Source of the DNA: Bradyrhizobium sp. CCGUVB1N3
Lineage (GTDB): Bacteria > Pseudomonadota > Alphaproteobacteria > Rhizobiales > Xanthobacteraceae
Length of the DNA stretch: 64,000 nt
Direction of reading: 5' to 3'
NCBI RefSeq assembly: GCF_024199925.1
Contig: NZ_JANADR010000001.1
Coordinates: forward strand, 6,637,501 to 6,701,500
Part shown: positions 29,889 through 40,019 of the stretch, piece by piece
Layout: each line of letters begins with the position of its first letter
Numbering within the stretch: position 1 is the first letter of the stretch
Notes under the pieces: generated by a model
What the model was told of the DNA's origin: nothing
Seen by the model: the letters and a program-made list of their open reading frames with translations, nothing else
Database searches by the model: none
Made by a program: the position numbers and the translations under genes

Positions 29889-30650
29889 ATGAACAAGTCA
29901 TCCATCCTGCTCGCAGCAGTGGCGCTGCTGTTCACTGCACCCGTCAACGCCATCGTCGGCGGCGGCACGCCACAGTCCGAGGGCGTCGCGCGCTCGATCG
30001 TCACGATCGTCGGATCGCGCGGCAATTTCTGCACCGGAAGCCTCATCGCCACGAGGCTGGTGCTCACCGCCGCACACTGCGTGCAGCCTGGCGCGGAGTA
30101 CAAGATCCTCGACTACGGCGCCGACGGCAAACCGCAGTTGCAGAACGTGCGTGCGGTCGCGATCCATCCGAGCTTCAACATGCAGGCCATGCTGGCACAT
30201 CGTGCGACCGCCGATGTGGCGTTGCTGCAACTCGAAATTCCACTCAAAGGAAAATCAACATCGCAGATCGGCGCGCCGCAAATTCCGATCGTGGTCGGCG
30301 GCCGCTTTACCATCGCAGGCGTCGGCGTCACGGTGCCCGGCGACGGCAAGAGCAGCGGCATGACGCGTGTTGCGGGCCTTGTCGTGACCGGCCAGCCTGG
30401 CACGTTGCAAATCAGGCTTGTGGACCCCGTAACCAACGGCGTTCGCGCCGGAATCGGCGCCTGCACCGGCGATTCCGGCGGTCCCGCGTTCGAGGACAAG
30501 CCCAACGGTCCCGTCGTCGTCGGCGTCATCAGCTGGTCGACGGGGCCGAATGGCAGCGCGGGCTGCGGCGGTATGACCGGTGTCACGCCGCTCACGCTCT
30601 ACCGCGACTGGATTGTGCAGACGGCGCGGAGCTGGGGTGCGGCGTTGTGA
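29889..30650 (+). CDS. Secreted trypsin-like serine protease (S1)
   Basis: A 253-residue exported protease. The signal peptide is MNKSSILLAAVALLFTAPVNA, and the mature protein begins IVGGG, the classical S1 N-terminus that inserts after activation. Here signal cleavage alone may expose it, so no propeptide is needed. Catalytic triad: His in LTAAHC, Asp in ADVALLQL, Ser in GDSGGPAF. Cys pairs and a short C-terminal helix (RDWIVQTARSW) are present. Single gene; target unknown. Confidence 0.92.
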   Translation: MNKSSILLAAVALLFTAPVNAIVGGGTPQSEGVARSIVTIVGSRGNFCTGSLIATRLVLTAAHCVQPGAEYKILDYGADGKPQLQNVRAVAIHPSFNMQAMLAHRATADVALLQLEIPLKGKSTSQIGAPQIPIVVGGRFTIAGVGVTVPGDGKSSGMTRVAGLVVTGQPGTLQIRLVDPVTNGVRAGIGACTGDSGGPAFEDKPNGPVVVGVISWSTGPNGSAGCGGMTGVTPLTLYRDWIVQTARSWGAAL

Positions 30651-30768
30651 TTTGATTGCGATTTGATCTATGTCATTTTGAAGCGGAAGCGCGGTGGGCA
30701 GCGATGATCCCGTCGCGGAGGAAACGCGTCGCCTGGTCAAGGCGACCTCAAAAGGCAAAGAATCAACA

Positions 30769-32271
30769 ATGAATGTCGCCGTCCGTACTCAGCCCACCAC
30801 GCAGCAAACCACTGAACATTTCGACGTCCTGATCGTCGGCGCCGGCATCTCCGGTATCGGCAGCGCCTATCATCTGACAAAGCAGCTTCCTGGCACGAGC
30901 TTCGTCGTCCTGGAAACCAAGGACAGCTTCGGCGGCACCTGGATCACGCATCGCTACCCCGGCATCCGCTCGGACAGCGATCTCCACACCTTCGGCTATC
31001 GCTTCAAGCCCTGGGTGGGGCCGCCGATTGCGGCTGCCGAGGAGATCCTGACCTACATGAACGATGTGATCGAGGAGAACGATCTCGGCAAACACATCCG
31101 CTACAAGCACAAGATCAATTCGGCACGCTGGTCGAGCGAGACCAATCTCTGGACCATCGAGGCAGTGACGACCGATACCGGCGAGACGAAGATCTTCATC
31201 GCAAACTTCCTCTGGATGTGCCAGGGCTATTATCGCCATTCCGAAGGGTACACGCCGGAATGGAAGGGCACGGACAGGTTCAAAGGCCGCATCGTCCATC
31301 CGCAGACCTGGCCGGATGATCTCGATCTCACCGACAAGAAGGTCGTGGTGATCGGTTCGGGTGCAACGGCTGCGACGCTGCTGCCGAATATCGCCGACAA
31401 ATGCGCGCACGCCACCATGCTCCAGCGTTCGCCGACCTATTTCCGCATCGGCCGCAACGCCATCGAGATTGCCGAGGAGTTGCGCAGGCTTCAGGTGGAT
31501 GAGGAATGGATCCACGAGATCGTGCGGCGGAAGATCCTGTTCGAGCAGGATGCGTTTACAAAACTCTGCGTGGCGAAGCCGGAAGAGGTGAAGAAGGAGC
31601 TGATCGGGCAGATCTCCGCAATCCTCGGTCCGGACTACGACGTCGAGACGCATTTTACGCCGACGTACCGACCGTGGCGGCAGCGCATCGCCTTCGTGCC
31701 CGATGCCGATCTGTTCAAGGGCATCGCCGGCGGCAAGGCCTCGGTCGTCACCGACGAGATCGAATGCTTCGTCGAGAACGGCATCCAGCTCAAATCCGGC
31801 AAGCTGCTCGAGGCCGACGTCATCGTCACCGCGACCGGCTTCAATCTCGCCGCGCTCGGAGACATCGCCTTCGAGATCGACGGAAAACCGCTCGCCTTCG
31901 GTGACACCGTCACCTATCGCGGCATGATGTTCACGGGCGTGCCGAACATGGTGTGGGTATTCGGCTATTTTCGCGCCAGCTGGACGCTGCGCGTCGATCT
32001 CGTCGCCGATTTCGTCTGCCGGCTTCTCGGCCATATGAAGGCGAAGGGCGCCAGGAAGGTCGAGGTCAAGCTGCGTTCCGAAGACCACAACATGCCAATT
32101 CTGCCCTGGATCGATCCGGAAAACTTCAACCCCGGCTACATGATGCGCAACATGGACCTGCTGCCGAAGCGCGGCGACAAGCCGGAATGGCAGCACAGCC
32201 AGGATTACTTGACCGAGAAGGACGAGATCCCGAAGACGAATCTGGACGACAAGGCGTTCGTGTACGGGTGA
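30769..32271 (+). CDS. Flavin-containing Baeyer-Villiger-type monooxygenase
   Basis: A 500-residue class B flavoprotein monooxygenase. FAD motif VLIVGAGISGIGSAYHL at the N-terminus, NADPH motif VVVIGSGATAATLLPN, and between them the fingerprint FKGRIVHPQTWP, matching FxGxxxHxxxWP of Baeyer-Villiger enzymes. It would convert ketones to esters or lactones, or oxidise S or N, using NADPH and O2. ATG 30769 is used because coding character begins there; an upstream frame to 30694 is open. Monocistronic, followed by a strong hairpin. Confidence 0.9.
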   Translation: MNVAVRTQPTTQQTTEHFDVLIVGAGISGIGSAYHLTKQLPGTSFVVLETKDSFGGTWITHRYPGIRSDSDLHTFGYRFKPWVGPPIAAAEEILTYMNDVIEENDLGKHIRYKHKINSARWSSETNLWTIEAVTTDTGETKIFIANFLWMCQGYYRHSEGYTPEWKGTDRFKGRIVHPQTWPDDLDLTDKKVVVIGSGATAATLLPNIADKCAHATMLQRSPTYFRIGRNAIEIAEELRRLQVDEEWIHEIVRRKILFEQDAFTKLCVAKPEEVKKELIGQISAILGPDYDVETHFTPTYRPWRQRIAFVPDADLFKGIAGGKASVVTDEIECFVENGIQLKSGKLLEADVIVTATGFNLAALGDIAFEIDGKPLAFGDTVTYRGMMFTGVPNMVWVFGYFRASWTLRVDLVADFVCRLLGHMKAKGARKVEVKLRSEDHNMPILPWIDPENFNPGYMMRNMDLLPKRGDKPEWQHSQDYLTEKDEIPKTNLDDKAFVYG

Positions 32272-32303
32272 AGTGGGCTACAGCGCGCTCCGCATATTCC
32301 GTA

Positions 32304-32329
32304 GTCGTCCCGGCCTTCGCCGGGACGAC
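32304..32329. terminator. Compact GTCGTCCCGG hairpin (REP half-element)
   Basis: GTCGTCCCGG and CCGGGACGAC pair perfectly around CTTCG-type loop bases, 33 bp after the monooxygenase stop. It is a minimal member of the REP-like family and is well placed to end transcription, although no U-tract follows. Confidence 0.6.
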
Positions 32330-32642
32330 ACCGTTTGTTGGGCGGGTAGCGTCCAGTGAGCCGTTGCGCTACGCGGCCGACGACCAGGACCAAGGATCGG
32401 TCATCGAGAAGGGCCGGCCGCGGCCTGCGGCAACCCGCCGCGGGCTGGCCTTCGCGGCTGGCCTGGCGTGCGCGGGATGATAACTGCAACCTCCCAAAGC
32501 GTGGCGTGGTTGCAACAACCGCGCCTGAATCTGCTCGGGTTGTACGCGAATCGGCCCATTCAGTGGGGCACGTAGTTTCCCGCAGGGACCCCATCGCCTA
32601 ATTTCCCGTCGGCGCCGCTGGGAGCGCTGGGGATGTGGGGCG
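32330..32642. other. Intergenic upstream of the autotransporter
   Basis: About 310 bp with GC-rich imperfect palindromes (GGCCGGCCGCGGCC around 32415-32430) and a less GC-rich part after 32480 that may hold the autotransporter promoter. No gene or clear -35/-10 pair was identified. Confidence 0.4.
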
Positions 32643-35600
32643 TTGGGGGTGGAGTTTCGGTCGCCATTGAGCAGGCGCGACGGATCGTGGCTCGGTGCCA
32701 CGGCCCCTCGACCGGTCGTCTGGGTCATTCTGGCCTTGAGTGCAGTTGCTGTGCCGGCTCCTGTCAGCGCTCAGCAATTCTTCAATGGATCACAGACCAC
32801 CCCGAACGGCAGCATCAATGGCGGCGGCGGCGCGTGGGATACGACCACCACCAACTGGACCAACGATCCCGGCACGGTGAGCTCCGTCTACGATCCAACC
32901 GCGCTGACCACGACGGTGTTCGGCGCTTCTGGCACCTCCACGCCGGCCATCGGCGGCACGGTGACGGTCACGTCCGCCGGCGTGCAGCTCACCAGCAGCG
33001 TCGTGTTCGATCTTACCGGCGACCTCTCGATCTACACCATCCAGGGCGGCGACCTCCGGCTCGCCGCGGGCGGAACGACGATCAGCGTGGCCGATCTTGC
33101 CGGCCCGACCGATCCGTCCGCGGTGATCGCCTCACGTATCGTCGGCAGCGGCGGTCTGAACGTCCAGGGGCCGGGCGTGCTCGCATTGACAGGGGCCAAT
33201 ACCTACACCGGCGGCACCTTCATCTGCTCCTGCGCAACGCTTCAGCTCGGGGACGCCACGAACACCGGCAGCATCGTCGGCGCGGTTACCAATGATGGCT
33301 TCTTCAACATCGTCAACGCCAACACCTCAGGCATCACCTCAATCCTGAATGACGGCGCGGCGACGACGACGTTCTTCAATGCGACCAGCGCCAGTTCGAT
33401 TGCGATCACCAATTTCAACGGTGGCGAGACGTTCTTCGGCACATTTGGGGGAACTGATACCGCAACTGCTGCCAACGCAACCATCGTCAACGATGGCGGC
33501 GGCACGATCTTCTTTGCCCACACCACCGCGGGCTCGGCGAAGATCACCAATCAGAACGGCGGTGGCACTCTCTTTCTCGATCAATCCTCGGCGGGCTCTG
33601 CCACCATCGTGAACGCGAATTTCGGCGTGACCGTCTTCGGTCAGCCGTCCTGGACCGACACGGCGACCGCCGGCAACGCCACGATCATCAACGAAGCGAC
33701 CGGCCTGACCCAGTTCGGCGCCTTCACCACCGCCGGCAACGCCACCATCATCACCAAGGACGGCGGCGAAACGGATTTTTACGACAATTCCACCGGCGGC
33801 AATGCGCGCTTCATCACCACCGGGACCGGCGTCGTCGACTTTAGCGGCAGCATCGGTCCCAATGGCGATGGCCGCATCACCGCCGGCTCGATCGAGGGCA
33901 GCGGCAACTACTACATCGGCGGCGGCAACACGCTCGTCGTTGGCAGCAACAATCTCTCGACCGAGGTGAGCGGCGTCATCGGCGACTCCTGCGGCTGCGG
34001 TCCGACCAGCTCCGGCAACCTGGAAAAGGTCGGCAGCGGAAAGCTGATCCTCTCGGGCACCAATACCTACACCGGCACCACCACCGTGAATGGCGGCGTG
34101 CTGGAGATCGACGGCGTGAACTCCCAGTCGAGCCTGACCACCGTAAACGCAGGCGGCGCGCTGTTCGGCTTCGGCATTGTCGGCAACACCGTCATCGCCT
34201 CTGGCGGCATCTTTGCGCCCGGCGACGGCGGACCGGGCTCGAGCATGCTGGTTCAGGGCAACCTCGCCTTCCAGTCCGGCGCGCTCTACCTCGTGCAGAT
34301 CGGGAGTGGCATCAGTTCGAGCTTTGCCAATGTGCTCGGCAATGTCACCTTGAACGGCACTGTCGGTGTCTCGCTAAATCCGGGCAGCTCGGTGTTAGCA
34401 CAATACCAGATCATGCAGTTTACGGGCACCGCCACCGGTAACTTTGCAGGAGTCGCCGCGCCCGGTGGCCTCATCGGTACGACCAACGTGGTAGGCGGCA
34501 TCGTCTATCTCAATTTCACGCTCGACTATGGAGCCAAGTACGGCCTCAACGTCAATCAGAAGAACGTCGCGACCACTCTGCAAAACTTCTTCAACGCCAA
34601 TGGCGGCCTGCCGGCTGCATTCGCGGGCCTCGGTCCCAACGGCCTGACCCAGGCTTCGGGCGAGCCGGCAACGGGTTCGCAGCAGGCCACGTTCAATGCG
34701 ATGAGCCTGTTCCTCAGCCTCCTGACCGATCCGTTCTCGGCTGGACGCAATGGTGGCGCACCAGGTGCGACGCCCTTTGCCGATGAAGCTGGCGCGAGCG
34801 CCTACTCATCCAGCGGCAAGGCCACGGGTAGGATCGCGCGCGATGCGTTCGCTTCGATCTACCGCAAGGCGCCGCAGGCTGATTTCGAGCAGCGCTGGAA
34901 TGTGTGGGCGGCGGGCTTTGGAGGTTCGCAGGCCACGGATGGCAACGCTGCGCTCGGCTCCAGCAACACGACAAGCAATTTGTACGGCACGGCAGTCGGC
35001 CTCGACTATCGCTTCTCGCCCTCGACGGTCGCCGGCTTCGCGCTTGCCGGTGGTGCCACCGGCTTCAGCGTCAACGGGCTCGGCTGGGGGCATTCCGATC
35101 TGTTCCAGGCGGGTGCCTTCGTTCGTCACACGTCGGGGCCTGCTTACGTCACGGCCGCGCTGGCCTATGGCTGGCAGGACCTCACCACCAATCGCATCGT
35201 CACGGCCGCGGGCTTCGATCAATTGCAAGCCCGGTTCAACGCCAACGCATTCTCGGGTCGCATCGAAGGCGGTTATCGTTACGTGACGCCCTGGATGGGC
35301 GTGACGCCCTATGCCGCGCTTCAGGCGACCAATTTCAATCTGCCGAACTACGCCGAAGCCGCGGTCGTCGGCAGCAACGCCTTTGCGCTCACTTATGCCG
35401 CCAGAAGTGTAACCGATACCCGTGCCGAGCTCGGCCTTCGCACCGACAAATCGTTTGCGGCCTTAGGCGGCGTCATCACGCTGCGCGGCCGCGCTGCCTG
35501 GGCGCATGATTTCAATCCAGACCGCACCATTGGTGCCGTGTTTCAGACCCTGCCGGGCTCGGCCTTTGTCGTGAACGGTGCGGCACTCTCGCGTGACTCC

Positions 35601-35729
35601 GCATTGACCACGGCCTCGGCAGAGATGAGCTGGCTGAACGGCTGGTCGGCGGCGGCAACCTTCGAAGGCGAGTTCTCCAACCTCACCCGGTCCTATGCCG
35701 GCAAGGGCGTCGTGCGCTACGCCTGGTAG
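32643..35729 (+). CDS. Type V autotransporter with beta-helix passenger
   Basis: A 1028-residue surface protein. A long signal peptide ends near ALSAVAVPAPVSA|QQF. Residues about 215-395 consist of roughly 20-residue rungs with recurring GNATI(I/V)N..GG.T.F patterns, and about 450-500 holds an autotransporter-associated strand repeat (SGKLILSGTNTYTGTTTVNG). The last about 260 residues form the beta-barrel translocator and end in an aromatic residue (VVRYAW). No protease or lipase motif is seen in the passenger, so adhesion is likely. TTG 32643 or GTG 32649 may be the start; neither is certain. Confidence 0.9.
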   Translation: MGVEFRSPLSRRDGSWLGATAPRPVVWVILALSAVAVPAPVSAQQFFNGSQTTPNGSINGGGGAWDTTTTNWTNDPGTVSSVYDPTALTTTVFGASGTSTPAIGGTVTVTSAGVQLTSSVVFDLTGDLSIYTIQGGDLRLAAGGTTISVADLAGPTDPSAVIASRIVGSGGLNVQGPGVLALTGANTYTGGTFICSCATLQLGDATNTGSIVGAVTNDGFFNIVNANTSGITSILNDGAATTTFFNATSASSIAITNFNGGETFFGTFGGTDTATAANATIVNDGGGTIFFAHTTAGSAKITNQNGGGTLFLDQSSAGSATIVNANFGVTVFGQPSWTDTATAGNATIINEATGLTQFGAFTTAGNATIITKDGGETDFYDNSTGGNARFITTGTGVVDFSGSIGPNGDGRITAGSIEGSGNYYIGGGNTLVVGSNNLSTEVSGVIGDSCGCGPTSSGNLEKVGSGKLILSGTNTYTGTTTVNGGVLEIDGVNSQSSLTTVNAGGALFGFGIVGNTVIASGGIFAPGDGGPGSSMLVQGNLAFQSGALYLVQIGSGISSSFANVLGNVTLNGTVGVSLNPGSSVLAQYQIMQFTGTATGNFAGVAAPGGLIGTTNVVGGIVYLNFTLDYGAKYGLNVNQKNVATTLQNFFNANGGLPAAFAGLGPNGLTQASGEPATGSQQATFNAMSLFLSLLTDPFSAGRNGGAPGATPFADEAGASAYSSSGKATGRIARDAFASIYRKAPQADFEQRWNVWAAGFGGSQATDGNAALGSSNTTSNLYGTAVGLDYRFSPSTVAGFALAGGATGFSVNGLGWGHSDLFQAGAFVRHTSGPAYVTAALAYGWQDLTTNRIVTAAGFDQLQARFNANAFSGRIEGGYRYVTPWMGVTPYAALQATNFNLPNYAEAAVVGSNAFALTYAARSVTDTRAELGLRTDKSFAALGGVITLRGRAAWAHDFNPDRTIGAVFQTLPGSAFVVNGAALSRDSALTTASAEMSWLNGWSAAATFEGEFSNLTRSYAGKGVVRYAW

Positions 35730-35734
35730 GCAAA

Positions 35735-36556
35735 TCACTGCTTCTGCTGTGTGGGCCTGCGCGGCGGGCGAGGGGCCACCGGCGTGCCGGCCATCTTGTT
35801 GGCGGCCTCGCTGATGTCGAGGAGGGTGCGGCGGCCGTCCTCGATGAAGCTCGCCGATTTCTTCTTCATGGTGTCGGCGAGCTCGCGCAATCCCTTCACC
35901 TTCTCGAACAGCTCGTCGGCCCTGCCGTCGGCGAAGCCGGGCACGACGTTCTCGATCTTGGTCACCGCATTGTCGAAGCTCGCGAAGCCCTTGTCGACCT
36001 TGCCCATCACGGCGTCGATCTCTTCGCCCTTGCCCTTGAGGTCGGCGGTATAGTCTTCGAAGGTGCGCAAGCCGTCCTTGATCGCGGCCGAGTTGCTCAC
36101 GATCATACGGTCGACATTGTGCAGGGTCTCGACGATCGATTCGGCGTCGCTGAGATCGGCGGTCAGCACGGGAATTCCGTCCTCATCCAGCGGCACGGGC
36201 GGTGCCGAGGGCGCGCCGCCGATCAGCGAGATCGCGGCGATGCCGGTCAGGCCCTGGAACTCGATGCCGGCCACGGTGTCCTTGCGGATCGGGGCCGCGT
36301 TGTCGAGCATGACGAGCGCGACGACCTTGCGCGGATTGTCGAGCTTGATCGACAGGATCTGGCCGGCCGGCACGCCGTCGAAATTCACCGGGCCGCCCCG
36401 GCGCAGGCCGCTGGCCGAGCCGCCCTCGAAGACCACGCGCAACTGGCTGCGGCTCTGGGCCGCGCGGTATTTCTGCACGCCAAGCAGGCCGCCGAACGCC
36501 ACGGCGATCGCCAGCAGCGTCACGGTTCCGATCATCAAATTGCTTCTGCGCGCCAT
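35735..36556 (-). CDS. MCE/MlaD-family periplasmic lipid-transfer protein
   Basis: A 273-residue protein with one N-terminal membrane helix (LMIGTVTLLAIAVAFGGLLGV) and a single MCE domain (LRVVFEGGSASGLRRGGPVNFDGVPAGQILSIKLD...). An alpha-helical tail follows. Such proteins ride on an ABC transporter that moves phospholipids between the membranes, but no mlaE/mlaF genes are adjacent. Its stop lies 5 bp from the convergent autotransporter stop. The start at 36556 trims an unlikely leader. Confidence 0.85.
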   Translation of the reverse strand: MARRSNLMIGTVTLLAIAVAFGGLLGVQKYRAAQSRSQLRVVFEGGSASGLRRGGPVNFDGVPAGQILSIKLDNPRKVVALVMLDNAAPIRKDTVAGIEFQGLTGIAAISLIGGAPSAPPVPLDEDGIPVLTADLSDAESIVETLHNVDRMIVSNSAAIKDGLRTFEDYTADLKGKGEEIDAVMGKVDKGFASFDNAVTKIENVVPGFADGRADELFEKVKGLRELADTMKKKSASFIEDGRRTLLDISEAANKMAGTPVAPRPPRRPTQQKQ

Positions 36557-36640
36557 GGTCCGTTCCGGCCCGCGACCTGCCGCCGAGGAAGCGGAGTCGC
36601 GCGCCGATTTTATGGGCAAAGCGCGGCCAGTGGAAGCCGA

Positions 36641-38854
36641 TCAATGCCCGGCCGCGCGTCGGGCGGCGGCGTTGTTGAGGACGATCAATGCGTCTACGGC
36701 GACACCGGTTCTGGCATTGATCAGGAACGGGTTGACGTCGATCGAGGCGATCCGATCGCCGGCGTCCGCAATCAGGTTGGCGAGGCCGACCAGGGCCTTC
36801 ACGGCGGAGGCCTCATCCAGCTTTGGCTTGCCGCGATAGCCGCGCATCTTGACCCCAGCCTTGGTGCGGCCGATCAGCTGCCGTGCCTCGGCAGCATTGA
36901 GCGGCGCGCCGGCCAACGCGACGTCCTTCACCAGCTCGATGTCGACGCCGCCGGTGCCGAACAGCACCACCGGTCCCATCTCGGCGTCGAGCGAGGCGCC
37001 GACCACGAGCTCGAGATCGGCCTTGACCTGCTGCGCGATCAGGATGCCGTCGAGCCTGGGCTTGCCCTTCAGCTTCATGACCCGCGCGGTGATGTCGTTG
37101 AACGCCTGCTTCACCTCGGTCGCGCTGCTCAGATTGAGCACGACGCCGCCGATGTCGGACTTGTGCAGGATCTCGGCGCTGACGACCTTGGCGACCACCG
37201 GGAAACCGATCTGCTTGGCGATCTTCACGGCCTCGGCCGGCGTCTGCGCGATTCCTTCCTTGGAGATCGGGATGCCGTAGGCCTTCAACAGCTTCTTCGA
37301 GGCGACCTCGTCGAGTGCGGCGCCGGTGGCGGCCTTCAGCGTCTTCTCCAGCACGGCGCGCGCCGCGGGCCTCGAGCTTGCGACGGCATCCGGCACTTCC
37401 TTGGCGAGTTTTGCGTAGTCGAGCAGCGACTTGATTGCGGTCACTGCTCGGTCGAGGCCCTGCATCACGGCGATATGCGGCAGCGATTTGCGCAGGGCTT
37501 TTGTGAACTCGGTGAAGCCGATCGACATCGCGCTGATATAGATCACCGGCTTTGCGGCCCGGCTCGCCATCTCGTTGACGATGCGCAAGTTGCGTTCGCG
37601 CTGCTCATGCGGCGCCTTCGGCAGCTCGGCATCGATGATGACGATGTCGATATCGGGATCGTCGATCATCAGCTTGATTGATCGCATGTAGACGGATGGA
37701 TCGACCACCGCGGCAAAGCCGGCGTCGAGCGGATTGCCGACGATCGAGCCGGGACCCAGCATCTTTGCGAGTTCGCCGCTGACATGTGGGCTCAGCGCTG
37801 CAAAGTCGAGCCCGGCCGCGTCGAAGGCATCGATCAAGAGCCCGCGCTTGCCGCCCGACAGCGTCACCGCCGCGAGGCGATTGCCTTTCGGCACGGTGCT
37901 GTGCACGAAACATTCGGTGGTCTCGATCAGCTCGTCGAGACCGCGAACGCGGATCACGCCTTCGCGCGTTGCGATCGCGTCGAAGGTTTCGATGGAGCCC
38001 GCAAGCGCGCCGGTATGCGCCATTGCCGCCGCGCGGCCGCCCTCGGAAGCGCCGAGCTTGAGCGCGATCACCGGTTTGCTGGCGGCACGCGCGGCCTTGC
38101 AGGCATCGCGAAACGCCTTGGTGTTGCGCACGCCCTCGAGATAGACGACGATCACGCGGATGCTCGGATCCTCGGCGAAATAGCGCATCAGATCGGGCGT
38201 TTCGAGCCCAGCCTCGTTGCCGGTAGTCACCATGTACCCGACACCGACGCCCCGATCCTCCAGCGCCTGGCGGATCGCCATCACGATGGCCCCGGATTGT
38301 CCGGCGATCGCCACCGCGCCCTGGTCCATGGTGACGACGCGGTCGTCGATATTGGTGAAGAGTTTTTCGCCGGCGCTCAAATTGCCGAGGCAGTTCGGTC
38401 CGGTGACGGCGAGGCCGGTCTCGCGTATTGCCTGCTGCAATTCGCCAGCGAGTTTCTGGCTCTCCTCATCCTGCAGCTCGCTGAAGCCCGAGGTGACGAT
38501 GGTGGCCGAGCGTGCGCCGGCTGCGGCGGCATCGCGGATCACCTGCACGGCGAAGCGTGCCGGCACCAGCACCAGCACGTGATCGGGCTGTTCGGGGAGG
38601 CTTGAAAAATCCTTGTAGCAGGTCACGCCCCAGATTGTTTCGCGCTTCGCGTTGATCGGAAACAGGGAGCCGGCGAATCTGTACTTGATCAGGTTGTTCC
38701 AGATGCGCTCGGCATAGTTGCCGGGCTTGTCGGTGGCGCCGACCAGCACGATGTTGCGCGGATGCAGCATCGCGTGGATGCCTTTCACGACGTCGCTGGC
38801 ATCGGGAGCTGGAGACCATGGCAGGGCGGTTGCAGCGGTTACCTTTGCTTCCAT
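36641..38854 (-). CDS. ADP-forming acyl-CoA synthetase (acetate--CoA ligase family)
   Basis: A 737-residue fused alpha-beta NDP-forming acyl-CoA synthetase. Alpha part: CoA-binding Rossmann region IVLVGATDKPGNYAERIW, ligase domain with GQSGAIVMAI, and the phosphohistidine in AAAMAHTGALAGS. Beta part: ATP-grasp from about 500 (KKLLKAYGIPISKEGIAQTPAEAVKIAKQIGFPVVAKVVS). It interconverts acyl-CoA + ADP + Pi with acid + CoA + ATP. In proteobacteria many members handle aromatic or branched acids. Substrate not determinable; single gene. Confidence 0.92.
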   Translation of the reverse strand: MEAKVTAATALPWSPAPDASDVVKGIHAMLHPRNIVLVGATDKPGNYAERIWNNLIKYRFAGSLFPINAKRETIWGVTCYKDFSSLPEQPDHVLVLVPARFAVQVIRDAAAAGARSATIVTSGFSELQDEESQKLAGELQQAIRETGLAVTGPNCLGNLSAGEKLFTNIDDRVVTMDQGAVAIAGQSGAIVMAIRQALEDRGVGVGYMVTTGNEAGLETPDLMRYFAEDPSIRVIVVYLEGVRNTKAFRDACKAARAASKPVIALKLGASEGGRAAAMAHTGALAGSIETFDAIATREGVIRVRGLDELIETTECFVHSTVPKGNRLAAVTLSGGKRGLLIDAFDAAGLDFAALSPHVSGELAKMLGPGSIVGNPLDAGFAAVVDPSVYMRSIKLMIDDPDIDIVIIDAELPKAPHEQRERNLRIVNEMASRAAKPVIYISAMSIGFTEFTKALRKSLPHIAVMQGLDRAVTAIKSLLDYAKLAKEVPDAVASSRPAARAVLEKTLKAATGAALDEVASKKLLKAYGIPISKEGIAQTPAEAVKIAKQIGFPVVAKVVSAEILHKSDIGGVVLNLSSATEVKQAFNDITARVMKLKGKPRLDGILIAQQVKADLELVVGASLDAEMGPVVLFGTGGVDIELVKDVALAGAPLNAAEARQLIGRTKAGVKMRGYRGKPKLDEASAVKALVGLANLIADAGDRIASIDVNPFLINARTGVAVDALIVLNNAAARRAAGH

Positions 38855-38977
38855 GGTTCCTCACCTTGTTCTTCTCGGCGTGCGTTCTTGTCGGCACGTC
38901 CGCTTTTGTAGGGTGAGTTCGCACGGGTGGCAACCGCGCGGCCCGCATGCCGCCGCGCGGAATAGGGCCTGCCGCAA

Positions 38978-39970
38978 TCAGTATTTAAGGAGGCCGAGTT
39001 TGTAGCCGTAGTGATAGGCAATCTGGAGCGCGAGATAAGGCGCGATGACACGGCGGATCTCGGCCTGCGTGGGATCGAAACCCAGCACGCGCCGCCGCAG
39101 AATTCCCATCTCCTTCACCCCCACCGCATAGGTGGCGGCGGTCTTCTGCGCATCGTGGATGCGGAAGCACGACAAGAACCGCGGCAGGCGGACGAATTTG
39201 AAACCCGCCGCCTGCGCGCGCAGGATGAAGTCCCAGTCGAGGGCGTAGTGGAAGCTCTCGTCGATCGGCCCGACCTTGTCCCACACCCGCTTGCGCCAGA
39301 ACATGGTCTCCTGCGGAATGTAGTCGGCATATCTGAGCGTCTTGCCGTGATAGGGCGGCAGCACGGCGCGGCCGACCTCCAGCCCGTCGCGATCGACGAA
39401 CACGCGATGCCCATAGACGATGTCGACGTCCGGATGCGACGTGAAATAGTTGGCGACATAGGCGAGCGTACCGGGCAGCAGCATATCGTCGCTGTTGAGG
39501 TACGCCATGATCTCGCAGTCGACGCCGGAAAAGCCGATATTGATGGCGTTCGACTGGCCCTTGTCGGGCTCGCTGCGCCAGCTCAGGCCGTTGCCGCGCT
39601 TGCCGAGCAGCTCAGCCGTTCCGTCGATCGAGGCGCCATCCTGCACGTGATAATGCAGGTTTGGATAGTCCTGATTGAGGATGCTGTCGATGGTGGCGTC
39701 GAGATAGTGCACGTGATTGTAGCTCGGCGTCACCATCGCGATTCGCGGTGCGTTCGCGGGCGCCGCTGGAGCGGGCTGAAAGCCGTTCACGTTGAGCAGG
39801 CGCGGCGGATATTGCTCGAACGTCCACATCGGCGGCCGTCGCCAGAGGCTGCGCAGCGACTCTCGTCTTTGTCCCGCGGCGATGAGATGCTGGTTTCTCT
39901 CCAGGAGCGCGATACGGCTTCCGATCTGATCGAGCTGTTGCAGAACCTTCTGCTTGAATTCGTCGTCCAT
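38978..39970 (-). CDS. Family 2 glycosyltransferase
   Basis: A 330-residue GT-A enzyme. After a short coiled-coil-like start (FKQKVLQQLDQIGSRIALLERNQ) comes the nucleotide-sugar domain: AMVTPSYNHVHYLDATIDSILNQ, HVQDGASIDGT, and a DxD-like site AYLNSDDMLLPGTLAY. It would transfer a sugar to a polysaccharide or lipid acceptor at the cytosolic membrane face. The start at 39970 follows GCGGAAC. Acceptor unknown. Confidence 0.9.
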   Translation of the reverse strand: MDDEFKQKVLQQLDQIGSRIALLERNQHLIAAGQRRESLRSLWRRPPMWTFEQYPPRLLNVNGFQPAPAAPANAPRIAMVTPSYNHVHYLDATIDSILNQDYPNLHYHVQDGASIDGTAELLGKRGNGLSWRSEPDKGQSNAINIGFSGVDCEIMAYLNSDDMLLPGTLAYVANYFTSHPDVDIVYGHRVFVDRDGLEVGRAVLPPYHGKTLRYADYIPQETMFWRKRVWDKVGPIDESFHYALDWDFILRAQAAGFKFVRLPRFLSCFRIHDAQKTAATYAVGVKEMGILRRRVLGFDPTQAEIRRVIAPYLALQIAYHYGYKLGLLKY

Positions 39971-40019
39971 CAATAAAGTTCCGCAACAGGAATGCAGTCT
40001 CAAAAATCGCCTGGCCAAG

